From Symsagittifera roscoffensis (lineage: Eukaryota > Xenacoelomorpha > Acoela > Convolutidae): a stretch of 64,000 nt of DNA. The stretch is taken from positions 52,152,473 through 52,216,472 of the forward strand of contig NC_087062.1 in assembly GCF_963678635.1 (NCBI RefSeq), in the 5' to 3' direction. This document shows, piece by piece, positions 32,587-44,400 of this stretch (its first letter is position 1; each line of letters begins with the position of its first letter). Below the pieces are notes generated by a model that ran no database searches, had not been told where the DNA came from, and saw nothing but the letters and a program-made list of their open reading frames with translations. Both the position numbers and the translations under genes were made by a program.

Positions 32587-32598
32587 ATGGTCGCACCA
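32587..32598 (-). promoter_or_regulatory. Primer-binding site, copy B
   Basis: In the element sense the LTR is followed by two bases and then TGGTGCGACCAT. This begins with TGG, complementary to a tRNA 3' CCA end, as in LTR elements primed by a host tRNA. The plus strand shows the tRNA-like 3' sequence ggtcgcacca. The tRNA species was not identified. The same 12 bases occur at 13701-13712 in copy A. Confidence 0.75.
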
Positions 32599-32600
32599 GA

Positions 32601-33008
32601 TGAGTTAGGACCGAAGTGTAACTCATAGAGTAATTTCGGATAGGGTACACCGTCTGCTCGTCACGCTATCTTATTTTCGGCCGGATAGATTCGTGCAACT
32701 TCTTAGTCTAATACCGATCCTAATCTTACTCTTATACTATCTAGTCTCAGGTTGTTTAACTAGTCTCTGCTAGGCTCAATAGATCTAGGGTATACTGGTT
32801 TATTGCGGCTGCTGAAGTGCTCGGGAGAGTCCAACTAATTTCTAAGTTAAATTCAAATCTCTCTGGTGCTGAAATTACAAGTAACTTCAGCACTTACAAA
32901 TAAGTGGGTTGTTAGTTAGATGGATCATGATTGGTTAATATTAAATACTTTACATTGGTAAAACATTTAATTTATCCAATCATAAAATGTAGTTTAGATC
33001 AGGTTCCA
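32601..33008 (-). repeat. 5' LTR of copy B
   Basis: A 408-bp LTR. On the minus strand it begins TGGAACCTGATC and ends CCTAACTCA, so it has TG...CA ends. It carries an AATAAA polyadenylation signal (minus strand, 32799-32804) and a hairpin-forming inverted repeat (32866-32892). It appears identical to the other copy-B LTR at 14156-14563. The primer-binding site lies two bases inside its internal edge. Confidence 0.95.
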
Positions 33009-33849
33009 CAATGTCGGTCAGAAACACTAGCTTTTGCATGCAAAAATTTGTCTGAAATAGTTCATTTGCTCTTTTTGATTAAATTTTTCTGTTCTATAAT
33101 AGCCAAAATAACTCTGTTTTTCTCAATAAAAACTTTTTGGTGTAAGAGCAATTTAAACAAGAATAATCACTCACTGTGCAAGTAGCATTTAAAGTTTACA
33201 TCAAAGTAATTATGGCCAAATCAAATACTAAAGGGAACTTCAAAATTGAACCATTTTACTTTTTTTTCGTTCAAGAGCAGATCCAAGATTTTCTCGAGAG
33301 GGGGCAGGATTGGAAAAGTTTAAACAAATGTTGTGAACTTTTTATGCTCTCCCAAAGCACTATAGAGAGCCAACAAGAGCCAACATTTAGTGATTTCTCT
33401 ATACCGCAGGCAAAAATTTAAAAAAAACAGGTCAAAACAGGGGGGGTAGGGGGCAGGTTGTAGGGTAGGGATGGGGTGTGTTTTTTTAATTGTTTTTGAA
33501 AAACTGTCGATATTTTTAAGGATAATTGTTTCAAAAATTCTAACACTAAAAACTCTAAAGTGCCTTCAGAAAAGATATACAATTGGTTAGTTAAAAGGGG
33601 ATGTCCAAAGGGCGGTCAGAGAGTCTAATTCCCGAAGAAGGGTCAGGGGTCCAAATTATAATAAAAAATATGTATGATTGATAGTATCCCGCACCGAAAT
33701 ATCTCCAATGGGTGTCTATTATATGGCGATTATATGGTCATCACGTGATACTAGTCAGTGAAATTGGTTTTTCGTTGCCTGTCTCGATATAACTCAAAAC
33801 AATTGGTTATAATGTCACTGTTTTTTTAACTATCTTTTAACTATCAAAT

Positions 33850-34935
33850 CCATTATAATTGATTATAATAGATTATATACATTTATAATCAATTATAATG
33901 GATTTTTACGAAACTTCGTCAAAATTAACTGGTCTTTTCTAAACACTTTTGAACAAGACGGGTTAGTTCTAAAGAACAAACACATGAAAACCAATCAAAA
34001 TTGATTAGAAACGCTTATAATATTTTATGATCAATTGTAAGGTTTCTTAATTCAGAAAAAAATTATCCTTGAAAATTATTGTTTTGAGTTATATAGACAC
34101 CGGCATTGAAAAACCAATCTAATCGACTGGTATCACGCTTTGAACATATAACTTGATTTTAATCAAAGAATAATCGATTATAATCTCTGTTTTTGAAATC
34201 ATATATGGTCAAATATAATACATGATTATCGATTAAAAATGATTATTTTAACCCGAAGTTCTAACTTTTTTGTTTTGCAGAAAAATCCTATTAGAATTGA
34301 TTATAATTGTTTATAATCATTTTTGTTTGCCCATTTTGTCTTCGACCTTTAACCTGAATTGCTTATATTTTATGCTTACGAGACGTTTGTTTATAGGAAA
34401 ATGGGAAAAATGTTTTCAACAGTTTTCACATCAATTCAAACTTATAACACTTTTTTTCATTTCTTCTTGGCTATAGTTGTTTCATGCTGCACATTTTAAG
34501 TTTTTTTGGCCACCAAAATATCAGCACACTGCTTTAGTTTCATGGTTTATTTGGAAAAGTTAATTTCACCTACCGTGGGATTCTTTCAAATCAAATGAAG
34601 AGATCTTTATGAAACTTTTGTTTCGTGGTAAAACTTTGTGTTCAGGTGAATAACGAGTGACATGATAGAGGTTTTTGACTGAAAAAAGGATTATAGTCTT
34701 TTATAATAGATTATACTTGATTATAAGAAAATATAAGAGATAATAAGAGATTATAAGAGCTTAAAAAGATTTTCTGAAATACTAAAATCAATTATAATGA
34801 TTATTATTTACTATAATGTCACGAAAAAAGTTATCATGAGAATCGATAATAAATCGTCTAAAGATATTAATTTAACGCTTATAATTAATTATAATTTTGA
34901 TAAAAGTACAATTATAATTGTAATACAATCGATTT
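33850..34935. repeat. Cluster of GATTATAAT / ATTATAATC motifs
   Basis: Many copies of near-palindromic words such as aattataattgattataat, gattataatc and ttataataga, on both strands and irregularly spaced. A second, smaller cluster lies at about 52620-52780. A shared sequence (cttttgtttcgtggtaaaac at about 34617, inverted at about 52901) ties the two clusters to one repeat family. Confidence 0.55.
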
Positions 34936-35009
34936 TTTTCTCTTTTTACTGAGATTTTTTTCTCTTTTTACTACCTGTTATGGCCTTTTTGCATGTCTCA
35001 AAATATGGC

Positions 35010-35325
35010 GGGGGAAGACCTGAGACATACATAAATGTGCGTTTCAGGACCTGAGACGCACATTTATACATGTCTCAGGTCTTTCCCCACCATCTTTGAT
35101 AAAAAAAACAAATACTTTATAAATTGATTTTTTTATCAAAGTATAGTAGGGAAGACCTGATACATTCATAAACGTGCGTTTCAGGCCCTGAAACGCACGT
35201 TTATGTATGTCTCAGGTCTTCCCCCACCATATTTTGATTTAAAAAACCAATTTGTAAAGTATTTGGTTTTTTAAATCAAAATATGGTGGAGGAAGGAAGA
35301 CCTGAGACATGCATAAACCTGCGGT
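35010..35325. repeat. Array of alternating palindromes
   Basis: Two GC-richer palindromes (about 35010-35090 and 35150-35226) alternate with two AT-rich palindromes, followed by the start of a third GC-richer unit at about 35295. One core is perfect: cataaacgtgcgtttcagg (35167-35185), one base, then its reverse complement (35187-35205). The period is about 138 bases. Confidence 0.8.
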
Positions 35326-36333
35326 GTAGAGAAACAACTAAAAATTCATGAAAACGTTGTTTTCTTTCTTTAAAAAAATTTCTTGAAATTGGTGATTTGT
35401 TTGAGTTTTTTTTGCAAATGTTGAAAATATTGATTCCAGCCACCAGCCTCTTTTTTCAATTTTTTGATTTTCTAAGTGTGAATGCGGTGGGTGTGGGTAA
35501 GTTCGGGGAGATCGTTAATTTCAAAAAATGCTCAAAAGCTTAAGTTTATATTTGATTTTTAGTTAACTCATGGCTGCAATGTTCCAATTTTGCTGCTCTT
35601 AATTTTATATCGAAAAGTTGTGTTATCTTTACACTCATTGCCTTTAATTGTCTGAATACTCATTGTCTTGAACTGTTTTGAATCTAAAAATCATCAGAAC
35701 TTCATAAATTTTTAGGCAAAATTGATTTTTTTTGTTGATTTTTAGTTAACTCGTGTTGGCAATGCTTAAAAAGTTTCCATTAAGTTCGCAAGCTTTGATA
35801 AGATTTGCAAAAATTGCTGTGACCAGATTTTTACAAAAAACACAGTTTGTGCATTCAGTGAGTCTAATGTTCGGAAAGATTTTCAGGAAATCATATGGAG
35901 ATAAAAAATAGACTTAATTGCAGTGATACGAAAAAAAATGGTGTTCTTGCAATTTTATGGCAAAGCTGAAACTTTCATGAGACTATATGGAGATAAAAAT
36001 AGACTTAAGTGGAATTATAATGCAATTTAATTTAATGAAAATAATGCATTTTCTTGTTATTGTAATGGAAAATGTTACCTAATTTGGTGGCACATTATCG
36101 ATAGGGGTTTATAATATTGTACTGTAAGAGTATTGTCCACTCGTTCATAATAAATATCTCAAGGCTAGTCTCACAACATATTTATTGCAGTTATTGCAAT
36201 TTCTGGATTTGTAAAGATAAAAAATAGTTTAAGAAATTTTAATTCCAAAGAAAATTCAAACAAGCTCTAACGACCAGTTTTTCCAAAAAAGATCTGTCGA
36301 AAGTTTCGTTCCAAAATTCTGCATTAATCTTGA

Positions 36334-36510
36334 GCAGGGGCGGACTTAGGATTTTCTCGAGGGGGGCGGATTTTCAAAAAAGTTTTTTTTAAGGTCAACC
36401 AAATTAATTTTCTGAGCTCTCCAAAATCACTATAAACACCCTAATTTGACAAATTTTTCTGCGCCGCAGGCAAATTTGTGAAAAAACAGGCCACAAAATG
36501 CGTTTATAAT
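36334..36510. repeat. hAT-like non-autonomous repeat fragment
   Basis: Begins caggggcggacttagg, similar to the CAGGGGCGG termini common in hAT-type elements, and continues through a shared inner sequence (tgcgccgcaggcaaa). Related fragments lie at about 33280-33430, 47216-47480 and 48240-48830. The other end and target-site duplication were not located. Confidence 0.4.
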
Positions 36511-37782
36511 TTTACATGCTTTGACTCAATTTTCGGTACTATACTTCGCACTTCATGAAATCCTGAAAATAAACAGCGGCTCAGCGGAAAATAAACAGCT
36601 TTTCTCTTGCTAATTTAAAAAATCATATTTTGCACCGCTAACCGTGGTAGCTTTCTTGCGTTTTTTCGCAAGACCCTCCTCTGCAAACGACAAACTGTCA
36701 GAGTTTTAAGGTAACTTCGGAATCAAATTGAACGCTTTTTGAGAACACTAATTGATATGACATCTACCTGGTCTCCAGATTGTTACTTCGACGGGCCTTT
36801 TTAAAAATGGCCGAGTGTAATATACCCCATAATCCAAGCCACAGTACTTTTTTAGATGAGCGAATACCCATGTGTTCATGTTCACCATCCTTGTTAAAAT
36901 AAAACGCATAAACTAAATCGTTTCGAATATTTTTGCAAGTCGACGATGCAAGACGTAATGAAACTATGCAGTGTGAGCGCGAAGTAATGTACGAAAAACC
37001 AGAGGAAATTGCAATGTTTATTTAGTGAGTTCGAGTGTGTACCCGGGCTGACCTCCATACACCGAAAATGCTTATCATATAATTCCATACATCAAGTGTA
37101 TGGAAAAATGCTTGTCATACAATTTTGTACAAATTCGAAAACTAGTTGAAAAAAGATATAATCTAAATTCTGCGGCTGTTTGATTCTAATAAAACAGTCT
37201 GGTGATGAAAAAAAGGAGGTTTTAGTTTTTAGAAAAAGATGCTTCTCATAAAATGCCAAAATATGGAAACTGTATGAGAAGCATTTTTTTGATGGCGACA
37301 CAAAAACTTTTTTTGTATGCAAAATTTAATTCTTTGTGTGCATAACATAGTTCTAGATACACTAATAGTAGAAGTTTTGTTCCTTTTTGCCTAATAACTT
37401 TTTTCCAAAACAATTAAAGCTCCCATTCTTTTTCTATGGCATGTTTATGCATGCCTTGATCAATGTCAGATAATTTAAAAATTCAAATTTAAAAAATAAT
37501 CATAATTAAAAATTTTGCCAAAATTTTAAAGTTTAAAACTTTCGTTATATCTTTGTAAACGCGCGCTTCATGACAATGCAGGTCGTTTTCTATGCATTAT
37601 AAATGCAAGACCAGTCCAAATCTTTCTTTGGTGCTTTGAGTAAACCAAGTTGATTGTCAATTGCGTTCGGTTATGAACACAACTCAATTTTAGAAGAAAA
37701 TAATCAACTTTTTGTTTACGGAAAAATAATTGTCATATAAATTTCATTTATGAGCAATTGCTTATCAAAGAGATTTCATACA

Positions 37783-38020
37783 ATTTTCTGTATGTATGGA
37801 GTTATATGAAGTTGTATGCTAGGAAATTTTTCATATATGAAAATTGTATGATAAGAACTTTTGGTCAACCCGGGTAGTTAAGTTTCAAAGTGGAAACAAT
37901 TATTGTTTCCATTTGAAAATTAAGTACCCGGGTTGACCAAAAGTTTTTATCATGCAATTTCCATATATGAAAAACTTCTTAGCATAGAGTTTCATATAAT
38001 TCCATACGTACAGAAAATTA
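37783..38020. repeat. Near-perfect 237-bp palindrome
   Basis: The left arm (about 37783-37898) and right arm (about 37902-38020) are inverted copies, each containing an acccgggt(t)gacc-type core, a tttcatatatgaaaa word and a tccatac/gtatgga end. The loop is only a few bases, around aattatt. A related single arm (acccgggctgacc) lies near 37039. It is probably a fold-back transposable element. Confidence 0.7.
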
Positions 38021-40862
38021 CGTTTGAATGTTCTGGCTGCCCACTTAACCATGTTGAATAATTTTTGGTACAGAAAAAATTGAAAAACTATGAGTCCTGG
38101 ACAATATCAAACATCATGAGTGAAAGTTTGAGTTCAACAAAATTAAAACGATCAATTAGCTAGTCTAAATTTGGAACGATTTTGTTGTGCGGGATAATTC
38201 GCCACGCATAACGAATTCGGGTTACGCTTTCAGCATTGTGAACTGAAGCTTCAAAGCCCGCATATTTAAGACCAGAAGATGGCAAAAATGTCATTTTTTA
38301 AACTCCCAGGGCTTGACAAAAAAGATTGTAGGTAAAATATATATTTTTTAAAATTTGAACTCAGGGAGTTAAATTTTTCAATGGGGTAAAGAAAAAAACT
38401 TTTGAAAACTATTATTTTGATCGCCGAAATTTGACTGAATAAAGAAACCAGGCCGAGCATAAATATTCCGTTTTTCTTGTGAAAGTCGGAACAATTAAAT
38501 ATGATGAAAAACGTTGTTTGGACCATTTCTTTTTGATAATAAGACAATTTGCTGATTTTGTTTTGGGAATTTATATTCATACTTAAAATTTGTTATTACA
38601 TGGCATATCTTTTCATTTATCAAATCAGTACTCTTATTGTTGCGATTTTCGTAACGAAAGTAACGAAAGTAACGAAGTATTTGTGCTCACAAACAATCAA
38701 AAAAAAATTTAATTTTTTTTTATACATTCAATTTTTTCATGCTATTAATGCTCCAAAGACATCTAAAGGCAGTCAGAACTATCAGGGCTTTGCCCTGATA
38801 CGACAATTCTTGTCAAAAGTTTATATTTGATACTTGATTTAGCGTAAAAAGCACAACTTAAAGATTCATTCCGTGATAAAAATTCTAACAAACTTCATAG
38901 TTAATTTTTCCAACACATGTTATGACTTTTAATGGCCTAATTTGTGAAAAACGCATTATAAGCTTCCCATTTCGTTAGTTTTACTTTTTTGATAAATCAA
39001 ATCAACGGTGAAGCGGTTTGTCCTCATATATGAATCAATTTGTTTCATTGTCTTAAAAATGCGAACTTGGTTTTAAATTTATTGTTCCAACCATTTCGTT
39101 AAAAGACTGGAAGAAGCTGTGACGTTGAAGGGGCTTTTCGCTCTATTCTGGTTATCTCATAGAAAACTCTTAAGGGTCAATTGTTTCATTATTTTAAAAC
39201 CTTTTCAGCGAATACTCGGCTTCGAATAAAAAAACTCAAAAAATTATGGTATGAAAATTCGATCTGAACTTCCAGACAATTCTACAATAACTTTAATGTT
39301 AATAAAGCTGTTATTAGTTCTCGTTATTTAATTTTTTCACTGATTGAACCGCCCTTTAATTAACCTTTACTTTTTCAAAATTTATCCATTTTGAAAAATA
39401 TTTTTTTTGTTTGTTTTAACCTAAATTTGAATAACAACAGGTTTTCATTTCACTTTTGAAAATCTGATTCCCCGTTTTCGACTGAATTAGATTCAATCCT
39501 GGACAAATGAAAGGCTCCGATTCAGAGGGGAAAGTAATCTTTGTTTTTCTTTTCGAGTTCAAATTTTTACAAAGGCGTGGCAATGGCTTAAGTCAAAAAA
39601 AGGTTTTATCCAACTTTCGCATTCATGCTGATTTTTCTAATTTTCCAATGATCCATTTGACGGCCCAGTTTCAATTAGACCCGCCTGTGAGAACTAGTTA
39701 AGTTCAGATTAAGTGAACTGTTGCATGACATATTGTTCATCTCATGGTACAATGACTGAGTTATAGAAATGCACTTTGACCTAGTTGTCAAATTTTGCCT
39801 AACTATCATCGTCTGTTACAGCCCATCGGCTAAAGCGGAGATGGTGACAATCACCTCTTCCCATCAACTAGAGCTTGAGAGCAGCTACGTGTGCTGAATG
39901 GTGGGATTTAGGATTAGGATGGATATCTACGCCTGTCCCTGTGGCAGGTAGGTAGAATGAACGGGGCGGATGCTGGAAAAGTGGACACTGAGGGTTTTTG
40001 AGGTTCATAGGGTAACATACAGCGAAAAAGGAGGCCATCGGGACTGCCCAATTGAAACGAGTTGAACTTTTCCTGTTTGAGAAGTGCCGGCAACAGGGGG
40101 TCTTAAATTCATAGTCTCTGCTAATTTGAAGTATCCCCTCTTCTCCTCCTTATTTCCTCTTCATTCCCCTCCTACGACGTGAAGACCATCTTGGTGGGAA
40201 AAGAAGACACCGTGAGACTGCCCTGCCTTCCCTTCTGACAGTCGCACTTTAATCATCCATGCATTTTGACGCAGCCGAGCAGTCCTATGTTCCTACTGTG
40301 TTTCCAAACACACCATTTGATTAATCCAATGAATGTATCCGGCAATTTAGACGGCATTTAGAAGCACACAAAGGACTTTACGTGACATCTATCTCACTCT
40401 GAAACAGTTTTCAATGTCTAGTTTCCTGTTTTTACCCCCTAAAGTACAACTCAGGGGTGATATTTACCCCTTCTGTCTCTAACTAAATGAGCTAGGCTTT
40501 GTCCCCAGTCGAGAAGCAAACAAATGAACGGTAGAAGGCCGAACTACCATTTTACCACTTTTGTTCTCCTTTGCGCTTTTAATTTTGTTACTCAACTCAA
40601 GTTGAAATCCCACCTACACTCTGAACTGACACTGTTCAGTGGGATAATTTGCATATTATCAGATTCATTTCCCTTGTTTTATTCTAATAAAAGCATGTTT
40701 ATTGCCGCAAACACATGATAAACCGTACGATAATGTAAAATTTTCAAAGCCGGAGAAAAACTTTTAAGACCTTAAAATCATGCATTTCTTGTTCATAAAA
40801 ATAAACATCATGTTAGGGTTAGAAGTTGAAAATATTTTTATATGTCTGTGCTTTGTTTTGAG

Positions 40863-41489
40863 AGAGCCTTCGAGAAATCACGAGTGAAATCACTCTTGAC
40901 TTCTACCTGGTCCAGTTCTGGAACGACATCCGGTTGAAAGAGCAGAAAATGAAGAAGGATTTGAAGATCACTGGGCGAAAACTGCCGGAGCAGCTGTGGT
41001 ACCCGGACACCTACTTCCTCCTCGTGCGTGACCTGCTCTACAGTGCCGAGGAACAGTACATAATCATCAGGGGCAGAGAGTCGCTTGAGTTCAACCGCAA
41101 AGTGAGACTAAAGACCCCCTGCACTCCGAACGTGTTGCTCTTCCCATTCGATGTTGTCAACTGCAAGATGATGTTGTCTAGTTTCGGCTATGATGACTCC
41201 GAAGTCGTGTTCCACTGGGCCAATTTCCCCGGCACAGGATCAATCTACATTGACGAGCAGAATAACAACGTAGACCACCTCGGATTTTTCCTCAAGGGCA
41301 CCAGCTCTATTGAATTCGCCATGAACTACGGGGACCGCAACTTCAGCACTCTTCAGACTATCATTTTTCTGGAGCGCAAGTACTCTGCCTACTTGATCCA
41401 GGTGTATTTTCCAGCCGCACTCATCGTCATCTTGTCCTGGACTATCTTCTGGATCAACTTGGAAGCGACTCCGGCGAGAGCTAGCTTAG
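40863..41489 (+). CDS. Cys-loop ligand-gated channel, exon with ligand-binding domain and M1
   Basis: Open from an acceptor AG at about 40861-40862 to a donor TTAG|gtcagt. The start shows the family pattern around SEITLDFYLVQFW, then LWYPDTYF. The Cys-loop is complete: Cys codons at 41120 and 41162 with exactly 13 residues between and the FPFD motif inside. ERKYSAYLIQVYFPA leads into M1 (about 41387-41455), and the exon ends in EATPARASLG. The PAR just before M2 is the anion-selectivity motif of GABA/glycine-type channels. It acts as one subunit of a pentameric neurotransmitter-gated channel in the plasma membrane. Upstream coding exons (signal peptide and first binding loops) were not found in the window. 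Confidence 0.9.
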
Positions 41490-44400
41490 GTCAGTAACAC
41501 AAAGCTGCCTCTCATGTATTGAAAGTTAATTTTTTTAAGTTGAGTTTTATATAAATTTATATATAACTTGTCCAAGGACAATTTATATAATTCTGCCTGT
41601 TTAAGAAATTGTTATTGTTAATTGGAGCTAGAAAAGAAACGTTTTTTTTTTCAGTCTTTCTTATTGCAGTTAGAGTTAATTGTATTTGAACTTGAACTTC
41701 TTCCAACGCACTGAAAACACTAATGAGTTTCCCCTACTGACTAACCTAACTAAATCTATTGAACATTGCGAAAAAAACCTGAAGATCGTTACTTTACTTC
41801 GTTTGATCTACTTGAAAGAGTTGCCAAATTCGATGGCCGTAGGTGTCGAAAGGTTAATTGAAATTAAGGCAGACTCACTGACTTTTCTGAAAGTCTCCAC
41901 CATGGCTTTGCCCGCACGTCAAGCGAAGTAAGTGTCAAGCACTGAGTTGCAAATACGTTTGAACAAGGCGTTCGAACAACCTCGAAATCAATTATGAAAG
42001 TATTTGACTTGTCCCTATCACAACAAACTTTGCCCGCAGTCACGTCAGAGCAAATTAAGTCGCTTTCTAATCAAGATGTTTGTACAGGTGATTTCTTTGT
42101 AGACCCCAAATTGTTACGACAAGGGGAGGTAGTTGGTTGCTTTGGAAACAATCAGATCCAGAGCTTGTCAATCTAGCGACAGGCGATTGCTTCCAATTCA
42201 CGTCAGAAAGCCGCAGACAAAACAGCAGTATGAAACTAACATTTTATACTACGAATTAACACTTATACGACATACTGGCTGATTCAAGTTCTTTGCTAGA
42301 TTGAAATATTGGGTTTTCGAAGACGTCCTGGTTTAGCAACAAGTTACATTCAGCATGCCCATATGAACTCAAAAAGAACAAAGTTTCCTTGAGTTCGACA
42401 GTATAATGGCAGGTATTGCGCAATAAAGGGCGAAATAACATTTCAAATCCTTAAGCTAAATAACTCGTTTTGATATGCTCTCTGGCTTTAGTCAGAACCT
42501 TCATGTCAATTTTGTTTACGCTCGTTTCAGTGATTCTTCTGATCATATCGCTACAATTTCATTCGAAACCTGAAAAAAGGCTCACAATTTGATGTCACAA
42601 GGCGTGATCAGCAAACATTTTATCACTGAATATGTCTAGATATCAAGTGATCTAACTGTATTCGTTTTTTTTTCAAGTTTAGAAAATTAGTGTCTCCAAG
42701 TGTCGATTGAAAATTACGGATGGTCTAATCGAATACTAAAAGATGGCCTGCTAGTTATGATAAACGTTAAACGAAACACGAGAGGCTATAATATCTGTAC
42801 TTTTCCAATACATTTTAACTATCGTTTCAGCAAGCAGTGCTCCTTTCATCATTATAGAGCTTGAACGCTGCGCCCGCGTTGCGACAGAATTCATTCGTTT
42901 GATTTCAATTTTTTGCATTAAGTGAGGCACTTACCATACGTCAAAAAGTTGGAAGCTATATTTAGCCCAGTTTCATTTATGGCTATTCTGTTTCATCATA
43001 GCTCTAAATAAAGTTGCCCATACAAAAGAAAGGCGTGGCCTAATGAAAACAAGACTGCTGGTAGGTTAAGGCTAAGCCGTGAATGATCCTACTGTACTTT
43101 TTCTACATAGAAAAGTGACAAAAAATTGAAGATTTATTTGCATATTTTTGCATCTTCAATTTATCTCCTTGCAAGTTAATATTAACTACAAAGGGATGTA
43201 TTTAGCACATCTTATTGTTCACATATGCATCAGTTTTTATGGTGTAAGGAAGAGTTTTATAAGGTTGCGTATGAAGACTAAATATGTTTGTCATGGACCT
43301 ACAAATCATTTGAATTGAATTGAATTGAATTGAGGCAAGCTAATTGGTCTTATTAAATCCACCCACGACTCAAATATGACTACTTAAAATTGGTCTCATG
43401 TCATTTTCCCTAGGTCAACTTGTCCCAGCCCATTTTGTCCTACTCCAACTACAAGACAACTTGTCCAAAGCCATCTTGTCCCAGATGAAAAATAATTAAA
43501 ACTTGCCCCAGATTTCATGATATTATGGTAGATTATAGTGTCGGCATAATTATGTAAGATATTTTGCTGACAAAAACAAAATGCGGATTCATTAAAACAT
43601 GTGCTAGAAGAAAATGAGGTTAAAGCTTGCAAGAACAAATTGAACAACCCAAAACCGAGTGCGGCTCTTTTGCCCGAGGCCATCTTCAACTATGTTCTAA
43701 CTGTTGAAGAGTATGATTTGCTCTTTCTGAGGGAAAGATGCCACAAAACTGTGAAAGAGCCCGGAAAACTGTTAAAGAGCCCGGAAAAGAGCGCGAGACT
43801 ATGCAAATGATTTCTTTTTTCTTTCATGGGTTCTAATATTTCATTTTTATTCATGCCTTGTCGTGAAAGAACATGTGTGAAAAAATAAAAACATACTCTT
43901 CAGCATAGATGTTAGACCACAGCATTCTTAGTCAAAAAATCAAGATGAAAAAACTCAAATGAATCAAAATTTTTAATTTGATATCATGAAACTCCAAAAC
44001 CCATCGTACTGAGTACCCCAATATGGGAGGTGGAGCGAGTGAAGGAGCAATATTTTTGCTGAATTAGTCTCTATGGCCTCCTCCCAAAATATGGACTCTC
44101 TTTGGTACCTATAATGAAAAAAATGACGATTTTATAGAAATCATTTAAAATTGCAACAACATGCCCATACTTTGGACAAAACTATGCAAAAACCTTCAAA
44201 ATTTTAACCTTCTGATTAGTGAAGTCCATTTGCACCTTTGAGGAAAGGTGAAAAAGGGTAAAAGTTTGGTTGACTACCTTGAACTAACGCGGCCACTCCG
44301 AATAGCCAATCTTTCACGGAATTTGTCGTTTGGATCAAATCTTCCGCTGCTACTTAGGAATGGTTCCAGATACTCATAATGATTAAGATGTCAAGTTTTC

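Larger units (their letters stand above)
14156..33008 (-). mobile_element. Complete LTR retroelement copy B, ~18.9 kb, multi-ORF Ty3/gypsy-like with envelope
   Basis: The element is bounded by two direct LTRs (14156-14563 and 32601-33008, 408 bp each, identical by eye) that start TG and end CA on either strand. Inside are a tRNA-type primer-binding site, a leader, ORF0, an intact Gag-Pol, two small hydrophobic ORFs, ORF-P, an envelope-like ORF, a membrane ORF and an orphan ORF, all on the minus strand. Identical LTRs and an unbroken 2740-codon Gag-Pol point to recent insertion. It is far longer than the typical 5-8 kb gypsy or errantivirus element. No target-site duplication is visible: bases before 14156 read aatatcg and bases after 33008 read caatg, but the left flank is next to an N gap. 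Confidence 0.93.
33009..40862. other. AT-rich region without a recognised gene
   Basis: 7.9 kb between the retroelement and the first channel exon. No ORF here resembles a known protein and no missing 5' exon of the channel was found. It contains the repeats listed separately (33850-34935, 35010-35320, 36334-36510, 37783-38020). A GC-richer block of about 39830-40350 looks like an unclassified dispersed repeat rather than a gene. Confidence 0.5.

Noticed and set aside
32587-32600. A tRNA gene suggested by ttcgagac...cacca next to the LTR
   Set aside because: The match ends after a tRNA 3'-end-like stretch and the T-arm does not pair correctly; it is the primer-binding site, not a tRNA gene.
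1-33008. Many plus-strand ORFs of 60-165 codons across the retroelements (for example 1850-2347, 536-799, 23482-23685)
   Set aside because: They are antisense shadows of the minus-strand ORFs, rich in Cys, Phe and Val from the T/G-rich strand, with no domain of their own.
14149-33013. Target-site duplication for copy B
   Set aside because: The flanks (aatatcg and caatg) do not match; the left flank abuts an assembly gap, so nothing can be claimed.
39830-40350. GC-richer block before the first channel exon
   Set aside because: Considered as a missing 5' exon or RNA gene, but no open frame matches the channel N-terminus and no RNA fold was recognised; probably an unclassified repeat.
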